Shown here: positions 1-5,932 of the stretch, one piece after another
Layout: each line of letters opens with the position of its first letter
How positions within the stretch are numbered: position 1 is the first letter of the stretch
Assembly: GCA_031178305.1 (NCBI GenBank)
Contig: JAPSJG010000251.1
Coordinates: 1-6,081, forward strand
Source: Sinorhizobium sp.
Lineage (GTDB): Bacteria > Pseudomonadota > Alphaproteobacteria > Rhizobiales > Rhizobiaceae
Length of the DNA: 6,081 nucleotides
Direction of reading: 5' to 3'
Translations under genes and position numbers: made by a program
Notes under the pieces: model-generated
Told to the model about the DNA's origin: nothing
The model's database searches: none
Seen by the model: the letters and a program-made list of their open reading frames with translations, nothing else

Positions 1-46
1 CCGCAAGATCATCGGCGCGATGGTGGAGCTCCTGTCGAGTGTGTAG
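1..46 (+). CDS. 3' end of an unidentified rightward gene (partial)
   Basis: Reading from base 2, the window opens with an open frame that ends in RKIIGAMVELLSSV followed by a TAG stop at 44-46. The amphipathic, helix-like tail looks more like real coding sequence than the other two forward frames, which read as arginine-rich or low-quality text. A gene ending here would converge on the leftward hydrolase gene that ends at 203, with a RIME-like repeat in the gap, a common place for such repeats. Fourteen residues are too few to name a family, so the product is unknown and the call itself is tentative. Confidence 0.4.
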   Translation, partial: RKIIGAMVELLSSV

Positions 47-80
47 ATGGAAGCACAAAGACGCGTTGAGGCGAGGAAAT

Positions 81-193
81 TTGCCCCTTACCCCGGCCCT
101 CTCCCCGCAAGCGGGGCGAGGGGGACTGGGAGTTCGCGGCTTTCCCCTTCTCCCGCCTGCGGGGAGAAGGCCCCGGCAGGGGAATGAGGGGCA
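81..193. repeat. RIME-like palindromic intergenic element
   Basis: The element has two strong hairpins closed by a common outer stem. Hairpin 1 pairs CCCTC/CCCCGC (97-108) with GCGGGG/GAGGG (111-122), with one T-C mismatch. Hairpin 2 pairs CCTTCTCCC (146-154) with GGGAGAAGG (162-170). The ends TGCCCCT (82-88) and AGGGGCA (187-193) are complementary, as are CCCC (91-94) and GGGG (179-182), so the whole unit could fold as a three-way structure. Size and two-palindrome layout match what I recall of the Rhizobium-specific intergenic mosaic element RIME1, which is scattered through Sinorhizobium and Rhizobium genomes. It lies between convergent genes and ends about 10 bp before the hydrolase stop codon, so it could also act as a bidirectional 3' stabiliser or weak terminator. 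Confidence 0.75.
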
Positions 194-202
194 TTGTCTC
201 AT

Positions 203-1891
203 TCACCGCCCGCTGAATTGCGCCTTCAGCCGCGCCACATCCGCCGCCGTCACGCCTTGCGGATCGACGACCGCCATCCACGCATCGATGTAATTCTCCG
301 GCGCATAGACGTGGCCGTAGCCGATCGGCGACGTCGTCGCGAGCGCCATGTCGCCGAGAAGCTGCAGCCCGGTTACGACGGGGAACCAGCTCAGCGCCGG
401 CGAGACGTCCGGGCCACGCGGCGCCTTCATCCAGTCGGGCTCGCGGTAGAAGGCATGCGGATCGAAGAAGGTCACCGGGTCGCTCGCATATTGCAGATAG
501 ACGATCCGCATCGCACCCCAATGGGCACCGGGGACATCGAGTGCATTCTGCTGATGGGTGAAGCGAATGATGGAATTGTCGCGAAAGCGTGGCAGCCAGG
601 CAGGCGAACCGGCGACACGATCGGCCGTCACCGAGCGCCAGAGCTCGCTCTGGAATGGCGGACCGCTCCAAAGCGCGCCCTGGAAGGGATCGCTGATGAT
701 ATCGAAGAGATCGACCGAACCTTGCGAATTCATCGCGCCGAGGCTCAGCCCATGCAGATAAAGTTTCGGCCGAGCATCCTTGGGCAGCGTCGTCCAGTAG
801 CCATAAATTTCATGGAAGAGCGCATTGGCGGTCTCGGCACCATAGCCAGGCTCGACCAGAAGCGACAGCCAGCTCGTGAGGTAGGAGTATTGCACCGCGA
901 CACTCGCCACGTCACCGTGCAGAAGATATTCGAGCGTGTCGAGCGCGGCGGGATCGACCCAGCCGGTGCCGGTCGGCACGACGATGACGAGCGCGCTCCG
1001 CTCGAATCCGCCGGCGCGCTTCAGTTCTTCGAGCGCCAGCCTGGCCCTGTCCCGCACCGTCTCGGCGGAATTCAGCCCGACATAGACCCGGACGGGATCG
1101 GGCGCCCTCCCGTCGAAGAAAGCGCCGATGTCGGCGCCCGACGGGCCCAAGGCGACGAAATGGCGCCCCTGCCGCCCCAACTCCTCCCAGCTCAGCAACG
1201 AGGCCTCGCTCCCGGTTTTCCTCGGATCGGTCGGCGGCGCCACGTCCGGATCGACGAGCGCATCGAGCGTGCGGAAAGAGCTGTCGGCAGCGCGGAGCGC
1301 GAACTTGAAGATGACGCCGTTCGCCACGGACCAGAAGAGTGCGATAGCGGCCAGACCGCCGATAGCGCGCGCGATGGGGCGCGTGAGAAAGCGCTCCAGC
1401 CATCGCGAGAAGGCGCGGAATGTAAGTCTGAACAGCCGCGCGAGAAAGACAAGCACGAGGAAGACCAGAACCGCGACGAGGCCGAGTGCGAGGGGTTCCG
1501 CGCTGTCGATGGGCTCGAGGCCCATGATGTCGCGCACGGTGTTTTGCCATCCGGCCGTCTGCCAAAGGAACACGGCCGCCGCCGCAATGCAGACGATCGC
1601 CTCTGCGATCTTCAGCGTGCGCTCGCGCCGCGCCGAAGGCTCGCGCAACTCGAAGAAAAACCAAAGCCAGCGCAGAAACGCGCCGATCGCATAACCAGCC
1701 GCCAGCGAAATGCCGGAGATGACCCCTTGGGTCAGATAGGGCCGCGGAATGAGGCTAGGCGTTAGCGACACCGCGAAGAACAACACCCCGACGAGCAGGC
1801 CGGCCGCGGAGAACGAGCGCAGGAGACGCCCGAGAAAGCCCGGAAGCGGCCGCGTCGATCGCGTTAGGTCCGTCTGCCGAAGGTGTTCCAT
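203..1891 (-). CDS. membrane-anchored alpha/beta-hydrolase (Abhydrolase_9 type)
   Basis: This 562-residue protein has an N-terminal membrane domain and a C-terminal hydrolase domain. It resembles the two-part uncharacterised alpha/beta-hydrolase family (Abhydrolase_9_N plus Abhydrolase_9). About five hydrophobic helices lie near residues 28-46, 56-80, 95-112, 132-152 and 174-196. The catalytic half follows, with a nucleophile elbow LHGLSLGAMNS (Ser383 in GLSLG). A plausible acid is Asp471 in YASDPVTFF, and a plausible base is His527 in the late motif GYGHVYAPENY. The substrate is unknown; a lipid or ester at the inner membrane is a guess from the architecture. The start is the ATG at 1889-1891 because GGAG lies 6 nt upstream; the frame is open further upstream to 2020, but that extension overlaps the channel gene and lacks family character. 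The gene lies 115 bp downstream of the broken channel gene on the same strand and may share its transcript. Length is typical for the family and I see no defect. Confidence 0.9.
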   Translation of the reverse strand: MEHLRQTDLTRSTRPLPGFLGRLLRSFSAAGLLVGVLFFAVSLTPSLIPRPYLTQGVISGISLAAGYAIGAFLRWLWFFFELREPSARRERTLKIAEAIVCIAAAAVFLWQTAGWQNTVRDIMGLEPIDSAEPLALGLVAVLVFLVLVFLARLFRLTFRAFSRWLERFLTRPIARAIGGLAAIALFWSVANGVIFKFALRAADSSFRTLDALVDPDVAPPTDPRKTGSEASLLSWEELGRQGRHFVALGPSGADIGAFFDGRAPDPVRVYVGLNSAETVRDRARLALEELKRAGGFERSALVIVVPTGTGWVDPAALDTLEYLLHGDVASVAVQYSYLTSWLSLLVEPGYGAETANALFHEIYGYWTTLPKDARPKLYLHGLSLGAMNSQGSVDLFDIISDPFQGALWSGPPFQSELWRSVTADRVAGSPAWLPRFRDNSIIRFTHQQNALDVPGAHWGAMRIVYLQYASDPVTFFDPHAFYREPDWMKAPRGPDVSPALSWFPVVTGLQLLGDMALATTSPIGYGHVYAPENYIDAWMAVVDPQGVTAADVARLKAQFSGR

Positions 1892-2006
1892 CGGGGGCTC
1901 CAATTCCACGAGGCATTGTCGCTGAGACAGCCAGAGTTCCTCCGGCGCGGGTGCCGCGCGAGCCGCAATGTCGCCTTCCACACCTACGCAGTCAATCGTC
2001 GCGGGC

Positions 2007-2868
2007 CTATTCGGCCGCACTATTGCCTGGATATTGGTGCGCCGCGCGGATCACCTCGACGGGCGTCTTCATGATGATCTCCCGATGCGGGAACGGGATG
2101 GAGATACCGGCCGCCTTGAATGCGTCCCACAATGCCATCAGAACCTGCCCGCGGACATTCGTCAGACCGTTGCTCGGATCGGAAATCCAGAATCTCAGCT
2201 TGAAATCGAGCGATGACGCCCCGAAGCCCATCATCCAATTTGCTGATGAGGACCTTGAAGGAGGGCGTAAGATCCCCGGACCCTTCGATCCAGTGCGACG
2301 TCACCCTGCCGATCAGGACGGCCATCCAGATCAGCGCCGCGGAAAGGACAATCGCCTTCAAGACGATCAGCATCGAAAGGCGAACCGCGCCGAGATTGAC
2401 CGACATGCCGTCAAGCGCCGCCAGGACGACGTCGTCCAGCCCGAGCGCGTAAAGCGCAAAATAGGACCAGCCGGCAACGGCCACGGCACGCGCCAGCATC
2501 TGGTTCCGGATGAGGCGCGTCAGCACTGAAATGACGAACCACGCTGCCGCGAGCGTGAGCGCCGTGGAGACAAGCCAGCGGTAGGATGGCCAGCCGAACC
2601 GCAACAGAAGCACGTCGGCAATCCACAGCCACAGGATCAGGAAGAGCCACCTGAGCCGCCGCATGAAGGCAATGATGACCCGAAGCAGGTCCGGATTTCC
2701 CTTGATCGTGCGCGCGCGTGCCTCCACGGCCGGCTCTATGTGTCTCGCCAAGACACCGCAGACCAGATAGCCGACCGCGATCAATGCCAGTTGGTAGTGC
2801 GTCCACTCATTCAAGATTACGGCGCGCAGCCAATATCCGGTGGCGTTGATCGTTTCCACGAAATCCAT
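2007..2868 (-). pseudogene. MscS-family mechanosensitive channel, internal deletion with frameshift
   Basis: From the ATG at 2866-2868 (GGGAG 7 nt upstream) the frame reads about 211 residues typical of the N-terminal membrane part of a rhizobial MscS-like channel. Hydrophobic helices lie near residues 25-42, 70-90, 97-117, 127-150 and 163-185, followed by GDLTPSFKVLISKL. In intact relatives this leads straight into the glycine/alanine-rich pore helix and the MscS beta domain. Here the sequence instead jumps, around 2235-2238, into the C-terminal cytoplasmic domain, and in a different frame: MMGFGASSLDFKLRFWISDP (2234-2175), then NGLTNVRGQVLMALWDAF and IPFPHREIIMKTPVEV, ending at the TAG at 2007-2009. 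The first frame runs on as unrelated sequence to a stop at 2020. Judged from the family, roughly 150 residues are missing, including the whole pore helix, so neither a 282-residue product nor a short downstream product could gate. An assembly error is the main alternative. Confidence 0.85.
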
Positions 2869-3216
2869 CGCCTTTCTCCCAGAGCGCCAGGTCCGTTCGA
2901 ACTCGCCTAAGGCGCTCTAGTTCTTTGAATCTAGGGCAATTTTTTCACGTTCAATGTTCGCGCCTCAAAAGCGCTTTCGGGCGACGTTCTGTCGTTCGCC
3001 TCTCTTATTCCTGTGCTTGTCACATTGATAAGAGCGGTGGAGCTAGATTCGGGACGGTTCCCCTTGCCAAATCGACAGGCCGACGCGCTCTGCAACGTCG
3101 CGATTGCTGATCCTGGCGGGGAAACTGTTTTCCAGAATCGGATGAACGGTCTCGCCGGCAATTTTCTGCGCCTTATCTCTATGTTCGAAAGGCAGTGGAG
3201 CCCTAGGGAGAGAAAA
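2869..3216. other. divergent intergenic region, 348 bp
   Basis: This is the region between the leftward channel gene and the rightward PLP enzyme, so it must hold promoters for both. Besides the palindrome at 2881-2918, it contains a relatively AT-rich stretch around 2921-2960. I cannot defend a specific -35/-10 pair on either strand. I looked for a SAM-type riboswitch ahead of the sulfur-metabolism gene and did not see the conserved SAM-II core. An open frame in phase with the enzyme runs back to 3013, but it has no conserved character and no ribosome-binding site. No small gene or RNA can be supported here. Confidence 0.5.
2881..2918. repeat. palindrome beside the mscS-like ribosome-binding site
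   Basis: AGAGCGCC (2881-2888) and GGCGCTCT (2911-2918) form a perfect 8-bp inverted repeat. The loop contains a shorter palindrome, GTTCGAAC (2895-2902). On the minus strand the structure ends one base before the GGGAG ribosome-binding site of the mscS-like gene. It could be a hairpin in that gene's leader, an operator, or a degenerate rhizobial intergenic repeat; its style resembles the latter. Confidence 0.5.
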
Positions 3217-4500
3217 ATGACCGCGCCGCATCCATCGAAAACCCATATCGGCAACCATAAGCTGCATCCGGAAACCCTGATGCTCAATTATGGCTACGAC
3301 CCCGAGCTTTCCGAGGGCGCGGTCAAGCCGCCGATATTCCTTACCTCTACCTTCGTCTTCCACTCGGCCGAGGAGGGACGCGATTTCTTCGATTTCGTCT
3401 CGGGGCGACGCGAGCCGCCGGCCGGCGTCGGCGCCGGCCTCGTCTATTCGCGCTTCAACCATCCGAACAGCGAGATCGTCGAGGATCGGCTTGCCGTCTA
3501 CGAAGGCGCCGAAGCGGGTGCGCTCTTCTCCTCAGGCATGTCGGCGATCGCCACCACGCTGCTCGCCTTCGTTCACCCGGGCGATGTCATCCTGCATTCG
3601 CAGCCGCTTTATGGCGGCACCGAGACGCTGCTGGCGAAGACCCTGCCCAATCTGGGCGTTTCGGCCGTCGGTTTCGCCGACGGCATCGACGAGGCGGCGG
3701 TCGATGCCGCGGCGGAGGAGGCAATGAAGAAAGGCCGCGTCGCCTTCATTCTCATCGAGACGCCGGCCAATCCCACCAACAGCCTCGTCGACATCACAAT
3801 GATCCGTGGCATCGCCGACAGGATCGGCGAGAAACAGGGGCACCGGCCGATCTTTGCCTGCGACAACACGCTGCTCGGCCCGGTCTTCCAGCACCCCCTC
3901 GACCATGGCGCGGACCTCTCGCTCTATTCGCTGACCAAATATGTCGGTGGCCACTCGGATCTGATCGCCGGCGCCGCCCTCGGTTCCAAGGCGCTCATCA
4001 GACAGGTGAAGGCACTGCGTGGCTCGATTGGCACCCAGCTTGACCCGCATTCCAGCTGGATGATCGGCCGTTCGCTGGAGACGCTGTCGGTGCGGATGGA
4101 AAAGGCCAACGAAAACGCCCGCGTCATCGCCGAATTCCTGCGTGATCATCCGAAGGTCGAGCGCATCCATTATCTCCCCTTCGACGACGAAGCGTCAAAC
4201 GTCGGCCGTGTCTTCGCGGCACAGTGCACCGGCGCCGGCTCAACCTTCTCCTTCGACATCGTCGGCGGCCAGGAATCGGCCTTCCGCTTCCTGAACGCGC
4301 TGCAGATTTTGAAGCTTGCCGTCAGCCTCGGCGGCACGGAGTCGCTCGCCAGCCACCCGGCCGCGATGACCCATTCGGGCGTGCCGATTGACGTCCGGCA
4401 CCGGATCGGAGTGCTCGAATCGACCATCCGCCTGTCGATCGGCATCGAGCATCCGGACGACCTCGTCGCAGACCTTGCGAGCGCACTGGCGAGCGCCTGA
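3217..4500 (+). CDS. PLP-dependent cystathionine gamma-synthase/lyase-family enzyme
   Basis: This 427-residue cytosolic enzyme belongs to the Cys/Met-metabolism PLP family (fold type I), which interconverts cysteine, homocysteine and methionine precursors. The PLP lysine is Lys241 in SLTKYVGGHSD. Phosphate-binding residues are visible in YSRFNHPN (Tyr77, Arg79) and SSGMSA (106-111). Tyr132 in PLYGGTE should stack on the cofactor, Asp216 in ACDNT should contact the pyridine nitrogen, and Arg405 in STIRLSIG should bind the substrate carboxylate. The family signature LGGTESLASHPAAMTHS is intact at 371-387. The start is the ATG at 3217, with AGGGAGAG just upstream. A loop at about 60-75 before YSRF is longer than in E. 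coli MetB. Diagnostic positions are mixed: Gly134 rather than the methionine gamma-lyase cysteine, and Val369 rather than the glutamate of classical cystathionine synthases and lyases. I therefore name the family and not the reaction. It converges on the DUF1772 gene 10 bp away. Confidence 0.93.
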   Translation: MTAPHPSKTHIGNHKLHPETLMLNYGYDPELSEGAVKPPIFLTSTFVFHSAEEGRDFFDFVSGRREPPAGVGAGLVYSRFNHPNSEIVEDRLAVYEGAEAGALFSSGMSAIATTLLAFVHPGDVILHSQPLYGGTETLLAKTLPNLGVSAVGFADGIDEAAVDAAAEEAMKKGRVAFILIETPANPTNSLVDITMIRGIADRIGEKQGHRPIFACDNTLLGPVFQHPLDHGADLSLYSLTKYVGGHSDLIAGAALGSKALIRQVKALRGSIGTQLDPHSSWMIGRSLETLSVRMEKANENARVIAEFLRDHPKVERIHYLPFDDEASNVGRVFAAQCTGAGSTFSFDIVGGQESAFRFLNALQILKLAVSLGGTESLASHPAAMTHSGVPIDVRHRIGVLESTIRLSIGIEHPDDLVADLASALASA

Positions 4501-4510
4501 GGCCGCGCCT

Positions 4511-4987
4511 TCAACTGCGGGCGAAGCCAAGGGCGAAAAGTGCCAGCGCCGCGATCGAGGCGATCGTGCGGACATGATTCCACCGGACCCAATCGGTCAG
4601 GTAGCGCTGCTGCCAGAGCTCGGCAGCAGCACCGCCTCGCGCCGCGGCAAGCGCATCGTTCAAGGGAACATTGAAGACGACGGTTACCGTAAACGTACCG
4701 ACAAGATAGGCGAGCCCGCCGGCGGCGAGCAGATAGCTCCCCTGCCCACCCGTGAGCAAGGCGGCGACGATCAGCGCCAGGCCGAGAAGTGCGGTGCCCA
4801 TGAAGGCGGTCAGGAACAACGGATTTTGAATCACGAGATTGATGGCGTTCATGGCGGCGATGCCCTGTTCCGCCGGAAGCCGCGACAATGCCTGCATCAC
4901 GCAGACGGAGAAGACGAAGAAGAGCCCCGCCATCAGGCCGGAGCCGATGATGGCCGCAAAGGCCAGGGTCGGAACGAAAGCTGTCAT
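4511..4987 (-). CDS. DUF1772 (anthrone oxygenase-like) four-helix membrane protein
   Basis: This 158-residue protein is almost entirely hydrophobic, with four predicted membrane helices near residues 5-30, 58-79, 83-106 and 138-155. It shows the conserved features of the DUF1772/anthrone-oxygenase-like family: TVVFNVPLNDAL at 102-113 (Asn106, Asn110) after helix 3, and WVRWNHVR at 133-140 (Trp136, Asn137, Arg140) before helix 4. Family members from fungi act on anthrones, but bacterial homologues are mostly uncharacterised, so no substrate is claimed. The start is the ATG at 4985-4987, preceded by GGAG with a 9-nt spacer; the frame stays open to 5089 but the extra 34 residues are charged and unlike the family. 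The gene is alone on its strand here, ends 10 bp from the PLP enzyme's stop, and its promoter must lie in 4988-5160. Length is normal for the family. Confidence 0.85.
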   Translation of the reverse strand: MTAFVPTLAFAAIIGSGLMAGLFFVFSVCVMQALSRLPAEQGIAAMNAINLVIQNPLFLTAFMGTALLGLALIVAALLTGGQGSYLLAAGGLAYLVGTFTVTVVFNVPLNDALAAARGGAAAELWQQRYLTDWVRWNHVRTIASIAALALFALGFARS

Positions 4988-5162
4988 AAAACGACACTCC
5001 AGTGGCTCAGCGGAACGCAGCGCTCGGCGCGAGTACGCAACTGAAGAGATAGCCGAGCGGCGCGACACAGTCATCAGGCGCAGGTACACTTCAGGAAAGC
5101 GATGGCTGCGGTCTCGAAAAGCTCTGCTGCAACCACCCGTGCATTTTGCAGGTTCGCCTCGA
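4988..5162. other. intergenic region upstream of the DUF1772 gene
   Basis: This stretch lies between the leftward DUF1772 gene and the rightward cobalamin-riboswitch operon. Apart from the GGAG ribosome-binding site of the DUF1772 gene (plus-strand CTCC around 4997-5000) I see no convincing gene, hairpin or repeat. The promoter of the DUF1772 gene should lie here, but I cannot place it. Confidence 0.4.
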
Positions 5163-5191
5163 TTGACATCGCCAGCGGCCGCCCCTAATCA
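5163..5191 (+). promoter_or_regulatory. candidate sigma70-type promoter for cbtBA
   Basis: A perfect TTGACA (5163-5168) is followed, after 17 bp, by TAATCA (5186-5191) as a weak -10. A start 7 bp further on falls at 5198, exactly where the proposed P1 stem of the cobalamin riboswitch begins. The -10 match is poor, as is common in alphaproteobacteria, so the placement rests mainly on the -35 and on the fit to the riboswitch. Confidence 0.45.
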
Positions 5192-5197
5192 TCGCTG

Positions 5198-5439
5198 ATC
5201 GGTTGGTTCCCGGAATGCGAACGCGCTTCGGGAGTAAACGGGAACGTGACGGATGGACCCAAGCTGGGCATCTCAATCACGGCCGACCCCGCGACTGTAG
5301 AGCGGCGTGAATTTGCCATTCCGGAGCAATCCGGAAAAAGCCACTGGGAAAGGACCGCGAGAGCGGTTTGACCTGGGAAGGCGAGGCAAATCCCTGGTGC
5401 AACACCTGACGCCGCGAGCCAGGAAACCTGCCAATCGAT
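5198..5439 (+). ncRNA. cobalamin (B12) riboswitch
   Basis: This leader has the ordered landmarks of the adenosylcobalamin aptamer: ACGGGAAC near 5239, CCCCGCGACTGT (5287-5298), GCCACTG (5340-5346), CTGGGAAGGCG (5373-5383) and the B12-box core AGCCAGGAAACCTGCC (5417-5432). The ends close as a 9-bp P1 stem, ATCGGTTGG (5198-5206) with CCAATCGAT (5431-5439), with one G-U pair. Variable stems also fit, for example the hairpin ATTCCGGAGCAATCCGGAA near 5318-5336. In known examples, ligand binding in the nascent transcript lowers expression of B12 synthesis and cobalt-uptake genes. Here it precedes cbtB by 50 nt, so it should repress cobalt import when B12 is abundant. The order and spacing make this a firm call; exact edges and the control mode (termination or translation) are less certain. 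Confidence 0.95.
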
Positions 5440-5458
5440 GCGGGCAAATTGCCCATCG
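5436..5458 (+). promoter_or_regulatory. candidate riboswitch expression-platform hairpin
   Basis: CGAT (5436-5439) can pair with ATCG (5455-5458), enclosing GGGCA (5442-5446) and TGCCC (5450-5454) around a 3-nt AAT loop. The CGAT strand is also the 3' end of the riboswitch P1 stem, so P1 and the full hairpin exclude each other. There is no U-tract after it, and the cbtB ribosome-binding site lies 22 nt downstream. It would therefore act on translation or as a relay, not as a simple terminator. This is inferred from pairing alone. Confidence 0.4.
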
Positions 5459-5489
5459 GGAAACTCCCTTTGCCATCACGGAGGTTGTC

Positions 5490-5666
5490 ATGGCCACATC
5501 TACAGTTTCGAGCGTCTCGCTCTCTCTCAGCGATCGTCTGACCGCGGGCATTCTTGCCCTGATGATCGGCGCCTTCCTCGTCTTCGGCGCGGGCCTGGCG
5601 AATTCGGCCGTGCTGCACGACACGGCGCACGACACTCGCCATTCCTACGGCTTCCCCTGCCATTGA
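5490..5666 (+). CDS. cbtB: CbtB, small subunit of predicted cobalt transporter
   Basis: This 58-residue protein has one membrane helix (about residues 18-38, from LTAGILALMIGAF onward) and a metal-ligand-rich tail, HDTAHDTRHSYGFPCH. The tail places histidines at 43, 47, 51 and 58 and a cysteine at 57. This single-helix plus His-tail layout is characteristic of CbtB, the small partner of CbtA in predicted B12-linked cobalt import. The histidine cluster is the probable cobalt-binding site; that role is inferred from the family. The start ATG has GGAGG at 5480-5484, 5 nt upstream. The frame is open further upstream, but that would run through the riboswitch. The preceding cobalamin riboswitch and the following cbtA support the assignment. 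A perfect hairpin begins 2 nt after the stop codon. Confidence 0.93.
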   Translation: MATSTVSSVSLSLSDRLTAGILALMIGAFLVFGAGLANSAVLHDTAHDTRHSYGFPCH

Positions 5667-5668
5667 GC

Positions 5669-5695
5669 CGATGGAACGCCTTGCGCGTTCCATCG
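5669..5695 (+). terminator. strong hairpin directly after cbtB
   Basis: CGATGGAACGC (5669-5679) and GCGTTCCATCG (5685-5695) form a perfect 11-bp stem with a 5-nt loop, starting 2 nt after the cbtB stop. No U-run follows, so it is not a classical intrinsic terminator. It may be a 3' stabiliser or partial attenuator within the cbtBA transcript, or the first block of the palindromic mosaic that follows. Confidence 0.5.
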
Positions 5696-5704
5696 AAGCT
5701 GAAC

Positions 5705-5859
5705 CGAGCCGTCTGGCGCTCCGAGCATGCGCGCATGCCATCCGGCATGCTGTCGCGGCTCGCGCATCGGCCCGAAAATCGGAACCGATTTTCGGAAAGT
5801 ACGATGCGTAGTTTCAAAGACTTACGCGTCCTTTGTGCGTCCTGAAGGACGCACGGGGC
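5705..5859. repeat. rhizobial-type intergenic palindrome mosaic between cbtB and cbtA
   Basis: Three further palindromic blocks follow one another. Block 1 has the outer stem CGAGCC (5705-5710) with GGCTCG (5757-5762) and an inner hairpin GCATGCC (5733-5739) with GGCATGC (5744-5750). Block 2 has CGCATCG (5763-5769) with CGATGCG (5802-5808), enclosing a perfect 11-bp stem CCGAAAATCGG (5772-5782) with CCGATTTTCGG (5785-5795). Block 3 is GTGCGTCC (5835-5842) with GGACGCAC (5847-5854) around a TGAA loop. I recognise blocks 2 and 3 as resembling dispersed intergenic repeats of Sinorhizobium/Rhizobium, where similar blocks occur in this order; the exact family name is not certain. Placement inside a likely operon is unusual. 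Confidence 0.7.
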
Positions 5860-5932
5860 TGTAGGGCGCTGGACTGCGTTCATTGGCCGGCGCCGCTGAC
5901 CTAAGGGAGCGCCGCATTGAGGAATATCGACA

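Noticed and set aside
9..671. Leftward open frame spanning the RIME-like element and the hydrolase 3' end
   Set aside because: It runs through the repeat and lies out of frame with the hydrolase, and its residues are arginine- and cysteine-rich without pattern.
194..1765. Long rightward open frame (523 codons) opposite the hydrolase gene
   Set aside because: It is rich in Arg, Glu and Asp with no hydrophobic or family pattern. It mirrors the hydrolase on the other strand, whose catalytic motifs and membrane helices are clear, so it is a GC-bias shadow.
2020..2868. A continuous 282-residue protein from the mscS-like start
   Set aside because: After about residue 211 the text is low-complexity and unlike MscS, while the true C-terminal domain is read in the neighbouring frame. 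It is better described as a frameshifted pseudogene.
3013..3216. N-terminal extension of the PLP enzyme to 3013
   Set aside because: There is no ribosome-binding site at 3013 and no family resemblance before MTAPHPSKTH. The ATG at 3217 has a strong AGGGAGAG.
2929..3216. SAM-type riboswitch upstream of the cystathionine-family gene
   Set aside because: The gene context invited a search, but no SAM-II core or stem pattern is visible.
3532..4170. Leftward open frame inside the PLP enzyme gene
   Set aside because: It is an antisense shadow of a gene with all catalytic motifs intact, and has no independent features.
5307..5489. N-terminal extension of CbtB upstream of 5490
   Set aside because: It would translate the conserved core of the cobalamin riboswitch. 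The ATG at 5490 has GGAGG at the right distance and gives the normal CbtB length.
5669..5859. CRISPR-like array in the cbtB-cbtA gap
   Set aside because: The palindromes differ in sequence and there are no identical direct repeats with regular spacers, so it is a mosaic of distinct hairpins.
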